DNA of 64,000 nucleotides. Origin: Shewanella sp. MTB7. GTDB lineage: Bacteria; Pseudomonadota; Gammaproteobacteria; Enterobacterales; Shewanellaceae. The position numbers and the translations under genes were made by a program. This document shows, one piece after another, positions 18,019 through 27,376 of this stretch. The first letter of the stretch is position 1, and every line of letters begins with the position of its first letter. The notes under the pieces were generated by a model. That model searched no databases. It saw only the letters and a list, made by a program, of their open reading frames with translations, and was not told the origin of the DNA. The stretch lies in NCBI RefSeq assembly GCF_027571385.1, contig NZ_CP085636.1, positions 1,426,001 to 1,490,000 on the forward strand. Direction: 5' to 3'.

Positions 18019-18930
18019 TTAAATATTCCAAAATTTAACAATCTCAACAGCGCTACTAACGGGGGCTGATAGAATAAAAGGCGCGGCTTCTCCACCATTT
18101 TCAATATTTGGGTTGACCACCATGCCATGGGCTAAACCTGATACTTGCACCAACTCCACTGCGATATTATCTAAGCTATCTAGCCACTGGGTTTTCTGGA
18201 TCCCATTGTGCTGGGAGACACTCGGTTGTGCCTGTATCTGCTTGAGGCCTGCCCATTGATGGGCCAGCTTCTTAGCGTTGGCCGGATTTACTACGCTGTC
18301 GTCGTTTCCAGCCCAGACACTTAATCTTGGCCACTGCTTTTGATTAGGTTGTTTTTTTCTTACCAGTGATATCAATTCAGAGACTGGTTGCGGTGGGCCT
18401 TTACGCATGCAAGAGATGGCTTTCGTTAGACTGTCGGCACAGGGGAAGGGCAGACCCGCGATCACTGCGCCAGCCGTAAACAGATCGGGGTAGTTAACCA
18501 ACATGGCGCTGGTCATGGCGCCGCCAGCAGATAGGCCTAAGATATAAACCTGTTCAGCATGGAGTTGTTTTTTGGTCGCCAAAATCATGTTCTTGATGGA
18601 GAGCATCTCGCCGGAGTTTAGGTTGGTGTCTTGGGTTGAAAACCAGTTAAAGCACTTTTTGATGTTGTTGCTGTAGCTTTGCTGGGGAGCAAGCAGTGAA
18701 AACTGATGGGCTTTGGCTAATGCAATAAGTCCGCTCTGTTTGGCTAAGGTTTGTCCATTTTGCTCGCAGCCGTGGAGTAGTACAACGAGATTATTGCTGG
18801 GATCTTGTGGAGAAAAATAGCTGCCACTGAGTTCACCAGGATTTTTTCCAAAGTCAGACAAGGGTGTAAAAGAGGCTGATGCAAAGGGGGGGACGAGTAC
18901 CAAAAGACAGCTGAGGCTTTTGATTAACAT
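18019..18930 (-). CDS. Secreted PHB depolymerase-family esterase (LpqC-like)
   Basis: A 303-residue exported alpha/beta hydrolase with signal peptide MLIKSLSCLLVLVPPFASA. The oxyanion region is LLHGCEQNG (about 52-60), the nucleophile Ser134 is in GLSAGGAM, the acid Asp210 or 211 is in WAGNDDSVVN, and the base His268 is in GLAHGMVVNP. This order and the HGC motif define the esterase/PHB depolymerase family, which includes poly(3-hydroxybutyrate) depolymerases and feruloyl esterases. The frame also opens at 19008 with AAGG upstream, but that start would leave the signal peptide internal. The 330 bases between this start and the dodecin gene hold nothing recognisable beyond promoter-like AT-rich sequence. 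Confidence 0.8.
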   Translation of the reverse strand: MLIKSLSCLLVLVPPFASASFTPLSDFGKNPGELSGSYFSPQDPSNNLVVLLHGCEQNGQTLAKQSGLIALAKAHQFSLLAPQQSYSNNIKKCFNWFSTQDTNLNSGEMLSIKNMILATKKQLHAEQVYILGLSAGGAMTSAMLVNYPDLFTAGAVIAGLPFPCADSLTKAISCMRKGPPQPVSELISLVRKKQPNQKQWPRLSVWAGNDDSVVNPANAKKLAHQWAGLKQIQAQPSVSQHNGIQKTQWLDSLDNIAVELVQVSGLAHGMVVNPNIENGGEAAPFILSAPVSSAVEIVKFWNI

Positions 18931-19260
18931 GTTCTTGTTAATTCCTGCTAATGAACCTTTTTGTGGGAGTAGTCTGGTCTTAGCGATAAAGTCAGATATT
19001 GAGAGCATTGTAAAACCTTTGTTAAATTCCTATGGGTTAAACTTGCTGAATTTTCTGCTGCACGACAATGGCACTTTAGATCTATAGTCGGGGAAAACTT
19101 ATGTAGATTGGTATTAGTGATGGAATATATTTTAGTTTTGGATAGTATGAAAACTGAACGTTTATTCGTTTGCCGATTTATACTGTTAGATGTTTGTTGA
19201 TAATCGAGCTTACGTAACCCGAATACGAATGGAATAGCTAGTCATCATTAGGAGTGCACT

Positions 19261-19470
19261 ATGAGTCATACTTATAAAATTATCGAGTTAGTCGGTTCAT
19301 CACCTATTAGTTCAGATGATGCGATCAAGGCTGCTATCAATACGGCAGGACAAACATTGATGCATTTACGTTGGTTTGAGGTGGTGGAAACCCGAGGTCA
19401 CATAGAGGCCGGTGTCGTAGCGCACTGGCAAGTGACCATTAAAGTCGGATTTACATTAGAAGAGAATTAG
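19261..19470 (+). CDS. Dodecin family flavin-binding protein
   Basis: A 69-residue cytoplasmic protein. The pattern [22 protein letters not shown], the conserved Trp in [11 protein letters not shown], and the C-terminal [14 protein letters not shown] are those of dodecins, which form hollow dodecamers that store flavin or related ligands and buffer free riboflavin/FMN. ATG 19261 has TAGGAG upstream. It stands alone, convergent with queG, with a shared hairpin between them. Confidence 0.9.
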   Translation: MSHTYKIIELVGSSPISSDDAIKAAINTAGQTLMHLRWFEVVETRGHIEAGVVAHWQVTIKVGFTLEEN

Positions 19471-19475
19471 CATTT

Positions 19476-19503
19476 AATTCCTAGGTTCTATGACCTAGGA
19501 ATT
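19476..19503. terminator. Bidirectional terminator between dodecin and queG
   Basis: A perfect 11-bp inverted repeat (AATTCCTAGGT / ACCTAGGAATT, 6-base loop) lies between convergent genes. It has no long T tract, so it may act as an RNA 3'-end stabiliser as well. Confidence 0.55.
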
Positions 19504-19521
19504 CGCTCCTTGAAACAGTGT

Positions 19522-20718
19522 TTACGCATCCCTTGGTAGGCCTTTTTCGATACTGCGGATCACTCTTTGAGTTTTGCGGTTAGAAGCAAGAGTTTCCTGA
19601 ATCAGCCGTTCTTTTTGCTGAAGCAACGCCCAATCAATATGCTCGTTTACCAGTTCATCAACCTCGTCAGAACACTTTCTTAGTTCAAGTGCAGCTATGA
19701 TGGTTTGTGAAGCTGGTGCATTGCCTAATGCGACAGCAATATTTCTCAACCACCGCCTGTGGCCTATACGACGTATTGGGCTACCTTCGGTGATCTTCAG
19801 AAATTCAGTCTCATTCCAGTTAAATAAGATCAGCAACTCAGGCTGTTTTAGTGGGTCTCGAGTATGGAAGTCAGTTTCTACCGTGAGCGGTGCTTTACTG
19901 TTAATGGGACATACTAACTGACAATCATCACAACCATAAATACGGTTACCAATAAGAGGACGAAACTCCTCTGGGATCGGGCCTTGTAGCTCTATGGTGA
20001 GATAAGATATACAGCGTCTGCCGTCGACAATATAGGGGGCTATAATGGCATTAGTTGGGCAAGATTTAATGCAAGCGACGCAGGTGTTGCAGCCTTCTTT
20101 CACCGGAATGTCAACTGGCAGTGGCAGGTCGATTAATAATTCACCAAGAAAGAACCAACTACCCACCTCTTCGTTGAGTAACAGGCTATGTTTGCCTGTC
20201 CAGCCTAGACCCGCTTTATGGGCAAGGGGTCGTTCAAGGATAGGGGCTGAGTCGACAAAGGGCCGAAAATTTGTCTTGCCTCCATCTAAGGTGTCAAGCT
20301 CGGTTTGGATTCTTTGTCCCAGCTGTTTGAGACGGTTGCGGATAAGTTTATGATAATCACGGCCTCCTGCGTAGCGGGAGATATAGGCTAGGTTTGGATC
20401 TTTTAAGTTCGTCGCAAAGCCAGCTTCTGGTGGCAAATAGTTCATTCGTGCCGAGATGACTCGGACAGTCCCAGGATGAAGTTCATTAGGACGTGCGCGC
20501 ATCATGCCATGGGTTTCCATATACCCCATGTCACCGTGATACCCCTTGTCTAACCATTGTTGTAGCTTTGGCTCTTCCTTGGCTAAATCAGTGTCACAGA
20601 TGCCGATTTGAGCGAAGCCAAATTCCTTTCCCCACCGCTTAATCTTGAAGGCCAGTTGAGATAGCTCGCTAGATGTGAGGGGATTTAAATGTGATATGGT
20701 TGATGCAGTTTCAGACAT
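19522..20718 (-). CDS. queG: Epoxyqueuosine reductase
   Basis: A 398-residue cytoplasmic enzyme that carries out the last step of queuosine synthesis, reducing epoxyqueuosine in tRNA with cobalamin. The N-terminal part matches QueG (FGFAQIGICD, RYAGGRDYHKLIRNRLKQL). Two 4Fe-4S ferredoxin-type clusters follow: CNTCVACIKSCPTNAI and CDDCQLVCP. The C-terminus carries the HEAT-like region RRIGHRRWLRNIAVALGNAP. Length agrees with the family. It lies 49 bases downstream of the diguanylate cyclase gene on the same strand, so read-through is possible. Confidence 0.95.
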   Translation of the reverse strand: MSETASTISHLNPLTSSELSQLAFKIKRWGKEFGFAQIGICDTDLAKEEPKLQQWLDKGYHGDMGYMETHGMMRARPNELHPGTVRVISARMNYLPPEAGFATNLKDPNLAYISRYAGGRDYHKLIRNRLKQLGQRIQTELDTLDGGKTNFRPFVDSAPILERPLAHKAGLGWTGKHSLLLNEEVGSWFFLGELLIDLPLPVDIPVKEGCNTCVACIKSCPTNAIIAPYIVDGRRCISYLTIELQGPIPEEFRPLIGNRIYGCDDCQLVCPINSKAPLTVETDFHTRDPLKQPELLILFNWNETEFLKITEGSPIRRIGHRRWLRNIAVALGNAPASQTIIAALELRKCSDEVDELVNEHIDWALLQQKERLIQETLASNRKTQRVIRSIEKGLPRDA

Positions 20719-20767
20719 AGAGAAGCTAAGGGTTAAGGAATTCCTGAATATGATAGCAGGTATTAGA

Positions 20768-22684
20768 TTAGGCTGTTATCCCACTCAATTGAGTATGGCT
20801 GTTCGCGCGGTTTTTACCCGCAATTTTAGCTTCATAGAGAGCGATATCGGCTCGTTGCAGTAGTTCAGAAAATGTCTTGTCTTGTTCTTTTGCTGCAACA
20901 CCAGCGCTGATCGATATCGTTAATTCTTCTGAATAGCTGGAAAGATCTGTCTTTGAGATTGATTCAACGAATCTATTAGCGATTTTCATCGCTTGATCCA
21001 ATGTGGTGTTTGGCAGGAGAATAAGAAACTCTTCTCCACCAACGCGCCCGACTAAATCACTCCTTCTCATCATTAGATTACTGGCATTGGCGAGTTCGAC
21101 CAATACCTTGTCTCCGATATCATGACCAAATTTATCATTAATATTTTTAAAGTCATCTGCATCAAATAGAATGAGTGCTAAGTTCATACTCTTATCAGAA
21201 AAAATCCTCTCTGCTTCAGCATATGTCCGTCGGCGATTAGCTAGTTTGGTCAGATGGTCGGTTAGAGCCAAAATGGTCAATAGCTTAGATTTCTCTGCTT
21301 GTTTGATGGCTAAAAAAGAGATGAAAAGTAACATGATGACAACTAAAATAAGTACAGCATATTGAAGGTGTTTATTTTGTTTAAGGATCTGGACTTCATG
21401 ATCTTTCGCCCTTTGTAATTCAATGAGTTGTTTGTTTTCGATCTCAATTTGTTCGGTATTAAAACGTGCGCGCATCTCAGCAGTGCGAGTCGATTGCATT
21501 TTTGCATCAAGCTCATTATGCAACTGCAGATACCGTTCTAAAGATTGAAATGCCTTAGGCCAGTCATTCAGTGTTGTGTATACTTGGCTTTCAAGCAGTG
21601 ATAGTTCTGCCAATCCTCGCTTATTTTGTACTCGTTTGAAAGCCTCACTGGCTTCTGACAGATCAACCAGAGCTTCATTGGCTTCATTGTTGGTTAAGTG
21701 AATTTTAGCTTCAAATAGCTTCATAAAACTGTAGAAAATTTCATCGCTTGGGGTAATTGAAGCTTTGGCAAGAGCCAAATAAGCGTTAGCCTCTGAGATC
21801 CTATCAAGTTTAAGTAAACTTCCAGATATGTTGACCGCTATTGTGGCTGCGCCGAAACTATCCCCCTGGTTAATCCAATACTCATATGCTTGATTGTAAT
21901 ACTCTATAGCCTGCTCATATTCACCTAATTCTTCATAGGCGATGGCCATTTCAGTGGCCATGCCAATAGCTGAGTCATGATCATTGAGTTTAAGGTATTC
22001 CATTTCGAGTTGTTTGTAGTATTTTATGGCTGTTTGAGGATCCCCGAATCGACGATAGCTGGTAGCTAAGTCGGATAGGTTTACCTGACTCCAATGATTA
22101 AGGCCAAGATTGTCATATAGGTGCTGGGCGGTAATCAAGTCCTCTAGTGCCATCGAGAAGTTGCCCTGAAATGAGTGCATGGCACCGCGAATACTGCGCG
22201 CGTCAGCGATGAGCTTAAATGATTCTATTTGATAGGCTTGTTGTATGACTTCATTGTATTCATCGAGTGCCAGTGGGGCTTGCCCGTTTAATTCATTAAA
22301 CCAGGCTCTACAGAGTTTAATGTCGAGTAAAGACTCTTGGGATTGTTGCGTATAAGGTTTATCAATTTGTTCATTAGCAAATGCAATCGCTAGAGATCTT
22401 TGTTTTTCATCACCGGCATCATAGTTCCAACAAAGTAAAGCCTGTAATCTAAGGTAGTTGGTAATATTTTGTTTAGGTATTCTGGTTTTAAGGTAGATTA
22501 GTTTTTGCATAACTTTTTCTTCGGAGAGGGTTGCTCCACTCTCTAGTTCAGTTAACATTTGCTCAATGGACTGAGGTTCATCAGCTTTGGCGCTCGACAA
22601 GCCTGCTAAACAGCTTAAAAAGTAAAAATTTAATATTAAGAGGTTTGTCTTGTTAAGCACTATTGTTCCACTCTTCTCTATCAT
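20768..22684 (-). CDS. TPR-containing membrane diguanylate cyclase
   Basis: A 638-residue protein with an N-terminal signal or anchor (LLILNFYFLSCLAGLSSAKA), a periplasmic array of TPR-like helices (IKYYKQLEMEYLKLNDHDSA, YEQAIEYYNQAYEYWINQGD), a coiled coil, one transmembrane segment (YAVLILVVIMLLFISFLAI), and a cytoplasmic GGDEF domain. The active motif GGEEF is near 546-550, preceded at the right distance by RRSD, an intact inhibitory I-site, so an active and feedback-inhibited c-di-GMP synthase is predicted. ATG 22684 lacks a clear ribosome site; GTG eight codons later (VLNKTN) has GAAGAGTGG upstream and may be the true start. Confidence 0.85.
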   Translation of the reverse strand: MIEKSGTIVLNKTNLLILNFYFLSCLAGLSSAKADEPQSIEQMLTELESGATLSEEKVMQKLIYLKTRIPKQNITNYLRLQALLCWNYDAGDEKQRSLAIAFANEQIDKPYTQQSQESLLDIKLCRAWFNELNGQAPLALDEYNEVIQQAYQIESFKLIADARSIRGAMHSFQGNFSMALEDLITAQHLYDNLGLNHWSQVNLSDLATSYRRFGDPQTAIKYYKQLEMEYLKLNDHDSAIGMATEMAIAYEELGEYEQAIEYYNQAYEYWINQGDSFGAATIAVNISGSLLKLDRISEANAYLALAKASITPSDEIFYSFMKLFEAKIHLTNNEANEALVDLSEASEAFKRVQNKRGLAELSLLESQVYTTLNDWPKAFQSLERYLQLHNELDAKMQSTRTAEMRARFNTEQIEIENKQLIELQRAKDHEVQILKQNKHLQYAVLILVVIMLLFISFLAIKQAEKSKLLTILALTDHLTKLANRRRTYAEAERIFSDKSMNLALILFDADDFKNINDKFGHDIGDKVLVELANASNLMMRRSDLVGRVGGEEFLILLPNTTLDQAMKIANRFVESISKTDLSSYSEELTISISAGVAAKEQDKTFSELLQRADIALYEAKIAGKNRANSHTQLSGITA

Positions 22685-22944
22685 TTATTATTTTTGTTCG
22701 CTATTTAACCATATTTATAAGGTTTAATCACTATTAAGCTCATGCTTAATTACCTATATGACAGGATGATTAAGTCACGTTGCAGATAGATTCAAGGGGA
22801 GCTATAGGTATCGTATCTGCTCTCTATTTTACAGACTCTTATAAAGGCATTACCATTACACCAATAACGGGCAATGGTAACTATGGCCTGTATATTTATG
22901 ACACTTTTTCGTTGTCAATTTTAATTAATCTTTAGAGCAAAATC

Positions 22945-23382
22945 ATGATCGATATTACCCCTGAGTACAAAGCTCGAGTTGAGCAAGTTTCGCTAAATGT
23001 GTCTAACGTGGTTATTCCAATGGATAAGCTGCCAGATAATCTATTGGAAGCTTATGCAAATCTATGTAATGAACTGGTTGAAGACAGTGATGAGAAATTT
23101 GCTAAAGGATGGGAAGCTTTACCCAAGAGTGCAAAAGCTCTGCTACCTCAAGCGGATTTTCATGGTTTCTATATTGCTAATGCTTGGTTGCAATTGAGCC
23201 GAGTGGCTCAGAATATTTCTGAGATGGCTGACAGTGATGATGCAATAGCAGAAGATGAATATAGCAATATTTTTACCAAAATCTCAGATGAGTCATTTAA
23301 GGATAGTGCTAAGAAACTAAAAAAATCTCGAACAAATAGAGCGCTGCTTAACAGTCTTCGCGCTGTTATCGATGGTAAGTAG
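22945..23382 (+). CDS. DUF3069-like cytoplasmic protein
   Basis: A 145-residue acidic, helical, soluble protein without signal peptide (ITPEYKARVEQVSLN, LPKSAKALLPQADFHGFYIA, KKSRTNRALLNSLRAV). It resembles DUF3069 proteins found in Shewanella and Vibrio; their function is unknown and I infer none. It has its own gene unit, with a 260-base upstream gap that shows no gene and a hairpin after the stop. Confidence 0.6.
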   Translation: MIDITPEYKARVEQVSLNVSNVVIPMDKLPDNLLEAYANLCNELVEDSDEKFAKGWEALPKSAKALLPQADFHGFYIANAWLQLSRVAQNISEMADSDDAIAEDEYSNIFTKISDESFKDSAKKLKKSRTNRALLNSLRAVIDGK

Positions 23383-23392
23383 TCTTTAAAAT

Positions 23393-23429
23393 GAGTGACT
23401 GTCATCATGAATCTGAATTGCAGTCACTC
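23393..23429 (+). terminator. Hairpin after the DUF3069-like gene; rest of the gap to 23715 has no gene
   Basis: A perfect 9-bp stem (GAGTGACTG / CAGTCACTC) with a 19-base loop lies ten bases after the stop codon. The 333-base gap continues without a convincing gene; one short frame (about 23494-23661) has a two-cysteine zinc-ribbon look (CIKCKDCNKQF) but is too short to assign. Confidence 0.5.
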
Positions 23430-23715
23430 TAACTTTCCAGTTACTCGTTATCACTAGTCTAGCTTTATGAAAGACTTTGTTAAGGGGATTAGAGACAGAT
23501 AACGGAACGTCTGCATCAAGTGCAAAGACTGCAATAAGCAGTTTAGGGCAAATTTGCGTTACCAAGGTGAAGAAATGAGGGGCGACGGCTCCCTGCTAAT
23601 CGTTTGTGGATTTCCTAATGACGTAAATCCAATAGCAATTATTCAATCCATATCCTACATTTAGTGAGTAAAGATAAAACCTCCCATCACTCTGAGCAAT
23701 TAGAGGAACACATAG

Positions 23716-24993
23716 ATGCGAAACATCATTCACTTCTTAGGTATAAGCAGTTTTATGTCTCGGGGATCTCGTCCCTTGAGTCTGGTTACTTACTTCACTT
23801 TTTTACGTTTTTTAGCGCTATTGTTGGTGGTGTTTATACACACAAGCACCAATGCCAGAGCGTTAGAGCCAGTGAAAAAAGAAACCTTGCAATTTGGTAT
23901 GTCAACAGCATTGAGCGGACCTGCTGAGCAGCTAGGTGAGAATATGCTGTTAGGCATCAATATGCGGTTTGAGCAAGAAAATAGCTTGGGCGGCATTAAT
24001 GGGCGGTTGCTGCATTTGATTGCACTGGATGATGGTTATGAGCCCATTAGGACTGCACCTAATATGCGTACCTTGATTGAGCAGAAGCAGGTGCTCGCTG
24101 TGATTGGTAATGTAGGCACTCCCACTGCTATTTCTGCCATTCCGATAGCCAATGAGAAACAGACCTTACTCTTTGCACCTTTTACAGGGGCCGGAGTGCT
24201 ACGTAAGACACCGCCTGATCGATATATTATCAATTATCGAGCGAGCTATGCGGAAGAAACATCGACTATGGTGGAAGCTTTAATTCAGCATGCTGGTTTG
24301 AAACCTGAAGAGATAGCGTTTTTTACACAAAGAGATGGGTATGGTGATGCCGGATACATAGGGGGGATTACGGCTCTATTAAAAAATGGGTTGAAGTCTA
24401 AGTCTCTGGTTGTTCATGGTCGATATGAGCGTAATACACTGTCAGTCGACAATGCCCTTGCCGATATTTTATTGGCAGAAACACCGCCGAAAGCCATTAT
24501 CATGGTCGGGGCATACGCCCCCTGCGCTCGATTTATCAAGCTAGCGAAAGAATCAGGAGTTAATGCACTGTTTTTAAACGTGTCATTTGTTGGGAGTGCG
24601 CCTCTTGCGCGTCAACTAGGGGATGATGTTAGTGGTGTTATTGTGACTCAAGTAGTACCTCACCCCGGTAATTATTCAATACCAATAGTTAAGCAATACC
24701 GAAATGCGTTAAAGAGCTTTGCGTCGGATATCGAACCTTCTTTTGGCAGTTTAGAAGGATATATTGCTGCAACCATTATGATTAAGGCTTTGAAGACGAT
24801 AAAAGATAGACCAACGAGAGAGTCACTTATCAATGCCTTAGAGGGGTTAGATCAATTTGATATAGGGATCGGTAACACGCTCTTTTATGATTCCAAAAAT
24901 CATCAAGCAAGCCATATTGTTTGGCCAACTAGATTGCAAAAGGGCGAGTTTGTCTCCTTTGAGTGGACTGAAATAGCCTCTTTTCTAGATTAA
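23716..24993 (+). CDS. Periplasmic binding protein, branched-chain amino acid/amide type
   Basis: A 425-residue exported protein with an N-terminal hydrophobic segment (FLRFLALLLVVFIHTSTNARA), followed by a type I periplasmic-binding fold: LQFGMSTALSGPAEQLGENM, GGINGRLLHLIALDDGYEP, and a C-terminal half with SFGSLEGYIAATIMIKAL. Such proteins usually feed ABC importers, but no permease or ATPase gene is near. The next gene, 13 bases on, is a histidine kinase with a periplasmic sensor domain, so this protein probably presents a ligand to that kinase. AGAGGA precedes ATG 23716. Confidence 0.85.
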   Translation: MRNIIHFLGISSFMSRGSRPLSLVTYFTFLRFLALLLVVFIHTSTNARALEPVKKETLQFGMSTALSGPAEQLGENMLLGINMRFEQENSLGGINGRLLHLIALDDGYEPIRTAPNMRTLIEQKQVLAVIGNVGTPTAISAIPIANEKQTLLFAPFTGAGVLRKTPPDRYIINYRASYAEETSTMVEALIQHAGLKPEEIAFFTQRDGYGDAGYIGGITALLKNGLKSKSLVVHGRYERNTLSVDNALADILLAETPPKAIIMVGAYAPCARFIKLAKESGVNALFLNVSFVGSAPLARQLGDDVSGVIVTQVVPHPGNYSIPIVKQYRNALKSFASDIEPSFGSLEGYIAATIMIKALKTIKDRPTRESLINALEGLDQFDIGIGNTLFYDSKNHQASHIVWPTRLQKGEFVSFEWTEIASFLD

Positions 24994-25006
24994 TGATGGT
25001 TATATT

Positions 25007-27097
25007 ATGATAAAGCCACCGACAGAAGCAAAGCGTGTAGTCAAAATGCTCTGGGCCATAATTGGTCTGACAATTGTCACCTCCATTTGCGTCAATCTGT
25101 CCATGGGATGGGGGATCAAAAATCAACGTGATCAGTTAACTCAGTTGTCGGGGGAGACGATTAGGTTTGCTGAACATGAATCAATGGTTCGTTTTGAACT
25201 TGGTAAGGGAAGGTTGGCGTTGGTTAAGCTGCTCAATATCGATGAACCGGTAGATGAAGAGGGCGGCACCTTGTCGATCATAAATCTTGAGCGCAGTATT
25301 GAGTTCCTTATTAATGCTGATGTATCTCTCACTGACACAGAAAATCAACTTCTTCTAGCCCGTTGGCAATCACTAAAAAATCGGGGACAGGAGTTCAGTC
25401 GTTTACTGATTAAAATGCAATTGTGGCGTGGTCGACATGAAGTTTTAAATTTGGATATTAGAGAAAAAATATCACTAAATATGGTCCGCGATCGTTTACT
25501 GGAACTTTATGCCTTAATTAATGACTCTGCTGGTCGCGAACGTATTCGCGCTTCTCTTCAAATTAGACAGTATCAAAAGGCGAAAGGCGAAACCGTCAAT
25601 TTACTTGCTAAAGAGATTGTCGATATTTACCTGAAAAAGCTTAGAGGGGGGCGGGATAACCTTCAAGTTGAGATCGCGGGTATCCAGCAGTTAGTCGAAG
25701 TCCTTGATGGGGTAAATCAATATGATCAGCTAACGGATATTAAAGACAACAAATTAAAACCCGGATTAGAGCGTTTACAACAAGATATTGAAAAGGCCTT
25801 TACTACCAGTGATATTAACGGCGTTGCTGAACTTGAAGCACTCAGGGTTTCTCTATTTGGTCAAGACTATGTGATAGATGAAAAACACCAAACTATTAAT
25901 GTTAGCCAAGGTGGTTTTTATACTCTTCGGCAAGATTTTTTGTCGATGCAATTGGAAAAACAAGAGTTTAAAGAGGAATTAGAAGCTTTAGTACTGGATA
26001 TCGAGCAGGAGTTAGCCAGCTTTGTCTTACTGGAACAAACTCGGCAAAAGTTGATGGATCAACGTTCGGGAGATGAGCTAACTGCGACATGGACCTGGGT
26101 GTTGGCATTGAGCTTGATTGGCACATTTATTTTTCTCATCTTAATCCGTAGAGTATTTACGGCAATTGAAAAACAGGTTGCAGCACTTGCTATTTTGAGG
26201 CAAAAAGCAGAAAAATCAAAGCGAACAGCTGAAGCCGCATTGAACAAATTGGATCTTGCTCAAGAGACCTTAATTCAGTCTGAACAAATGGCGGCATTAG
26301 GCACCTTAGTTGCGGGTGTAGCTCATGAAGTGAATACTCCAATAGGGGTCTGTGTTACTGCTATCTCTACTATGAAGGAGGAGATGGCAAAGCTTGAGAA
26401 TGACTATAATAATGAGTGCCTTGAACATGAAGGAATAGAAAATTATTTTGAAGTCAGTAAAGTCGCTGAATCATTAATCACTAACAACTTAACAAGAGCA
26501 AGCGATCTTATTCGAAGCTTTAAACAAGTGGCTGTCGGTCAGCATGTCGATGATAGAGTCACCTTTGAATTGACCTCATTTATTGAGGAATCCATGATTA
26601 GCCTTAAACATGAATTGAAGATGGGTAAGCATCAATTGAAGGTTAAAGGTACAGGCTCAATTTATGTTCACGTTACGCCAAATAACATATGGCAGATAGT
26701 CAGTAACCTGGTTCTCAATGCCGTTCGCCATGCTTTTAGTCAGCGAACTGCTGGTACCATTAATATAGAGGTTGGAGAGATCTCCAATAATGTTTTTTTC
26801 TCCGTTGAGGACGACGGGCATGGTATGAATGAGGAGACAATGAAGAAATGTTTTGATCCTTTTTATACTACGGCCAAAATGACAGGAGGCAGTGGACTGG
26901 GACTCTCTATCGTGCATAACTTGATAACAGAGGGGCTAGGTGGGAACATTGATGTTGAGTATAAAAATAGAGAGAAAGGGGTGAAATTTATCATTGTTTT
27001 CCCCAGCGGGATCAGTGACGATCAATCCGAATCGATAGAAGAAAGTGAAGAGCTTCATTCAATAAACACTCTTCCTATCGAACCTATAAAAGAGTAA
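25007..27097 (+). CDS. Orphan sensor histidine kinase paired with a periplasmic binding protein
   Basis: A 696-residue inner-membrane kinase: transmembrane segment about 14-32, a long helical periplasmic domain (about 35-360), a second membrane segment (TWVLALSLIGTFIFLILIRR), a coiled coil, HisKA with His440 in LVAGVAHEVNTPIGV, and HATPase (NIWQIVSNLVLNAVRHAF, VEDDGHGMNEE, GSGLGLSIVHN). No HAMP or receiver domain is evident. There is no response regulator gene beside it. It is in an operon with the upstream binding protein, as in systems where ligand-loaded binding protein triggers the kinase. The signal and the partner regulator are unknown. Confidence 0.85.
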   Translation: MIKPPTEAKRVVKMLWAIIGLTIVTSICVNLSMGWGIKNQRDQLTQLSGETIRFAEHESMVRFELGKGRLALVKLLNIDEPVDEEGGTLSIINLERSIEFLINADVSLTDTENQLLLARWQSLKNRGQEFSRLLIKMQLWRGRHEVLNLDIREKISLNMVRDRLLELYALINDSAGRERIRASLQIRQYQKAKGETVNLLAKEIVDIYLKKLRGGRDNLQVEIAGIQQLVEVLDGVNQYDQLTDIKDNKLKPGLERLQQDIEKAFTTSDINGVAELEALRVSLFGQDYVIDEKHQTINVSQGGFYTLRQDFLSMQLEKQEFKEELEALVLDIEQELASFVLLEQTRQKLMDQRSGDELTATWTWVLALSLIGTFIFLILIRRVFTAIEKQVAALAILRQKAEKSKRTAEAALNKLDLAQETLIQSEQMAALGTLVAGVAHEVNTPIGVCVTAISTMKEEMAKLENDYNNECLEHEGIENYFEVSKVAESLITNNLTRASDLIRSFKQVAVGQHVDDRVTFELTSFIEESMISLKHELKMGKHQLKVKGTGSIYVHVTPNNIWQIVSNLVLNAVRHAFSQRTAGTINIEVGEISNNVFFSVEDDGHGMNEETMKKCFDPFYTTAKMTGGSGLGLSIVHNLITEGLGGNIDVEYKNREKGVKFIIVFPSGISDDQSESIEESEELHSINTLPIEPIKE

Positions 27098-27293
27098 ATA
27101 TACCAATAAATTCAATGCTAAATATCCTATTTCCCATTGCTCACTTTCAGAGATGTTGCAGACGTTTTAATCTGAATAAGATGTTTGAGCTTTCCCCAAA
27201 CAGTGAGGAAAGAAATGTTAATGATTAATTTTGTTAACGATAAACGACAAAGAAGATATGACCTTCAATAGCACAGTTTAATTTTATGAGATT

Positions 27294-27322
27294 AAAGCCA
27301 CCTTATAAGTAAGAGTGGCTTT
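27294..27322. terminator. Hairpin between the convergent kinase and rpiA genes
   Basis: AAAGCCAC / GTGGCTTT stem with a 13-base loop between convergent genes. The arms resemble those of the terminator at 32646-32680. Confidence 0.45.
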
Positions 27323-27376
27323 ATGATTTCAAGCTAGATAGCAAAGTTATTAAATTGACTGATATTAGATAACGGT

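Noticed and set aside
23494..23661. Zinc-ribbon-like CIKCKDCNKQF fragment as an insertion-sequence remnant
   Set aside because: Only two Cys pairs in a very short frame; no further transposase sequence or terminal repeats could be seen.
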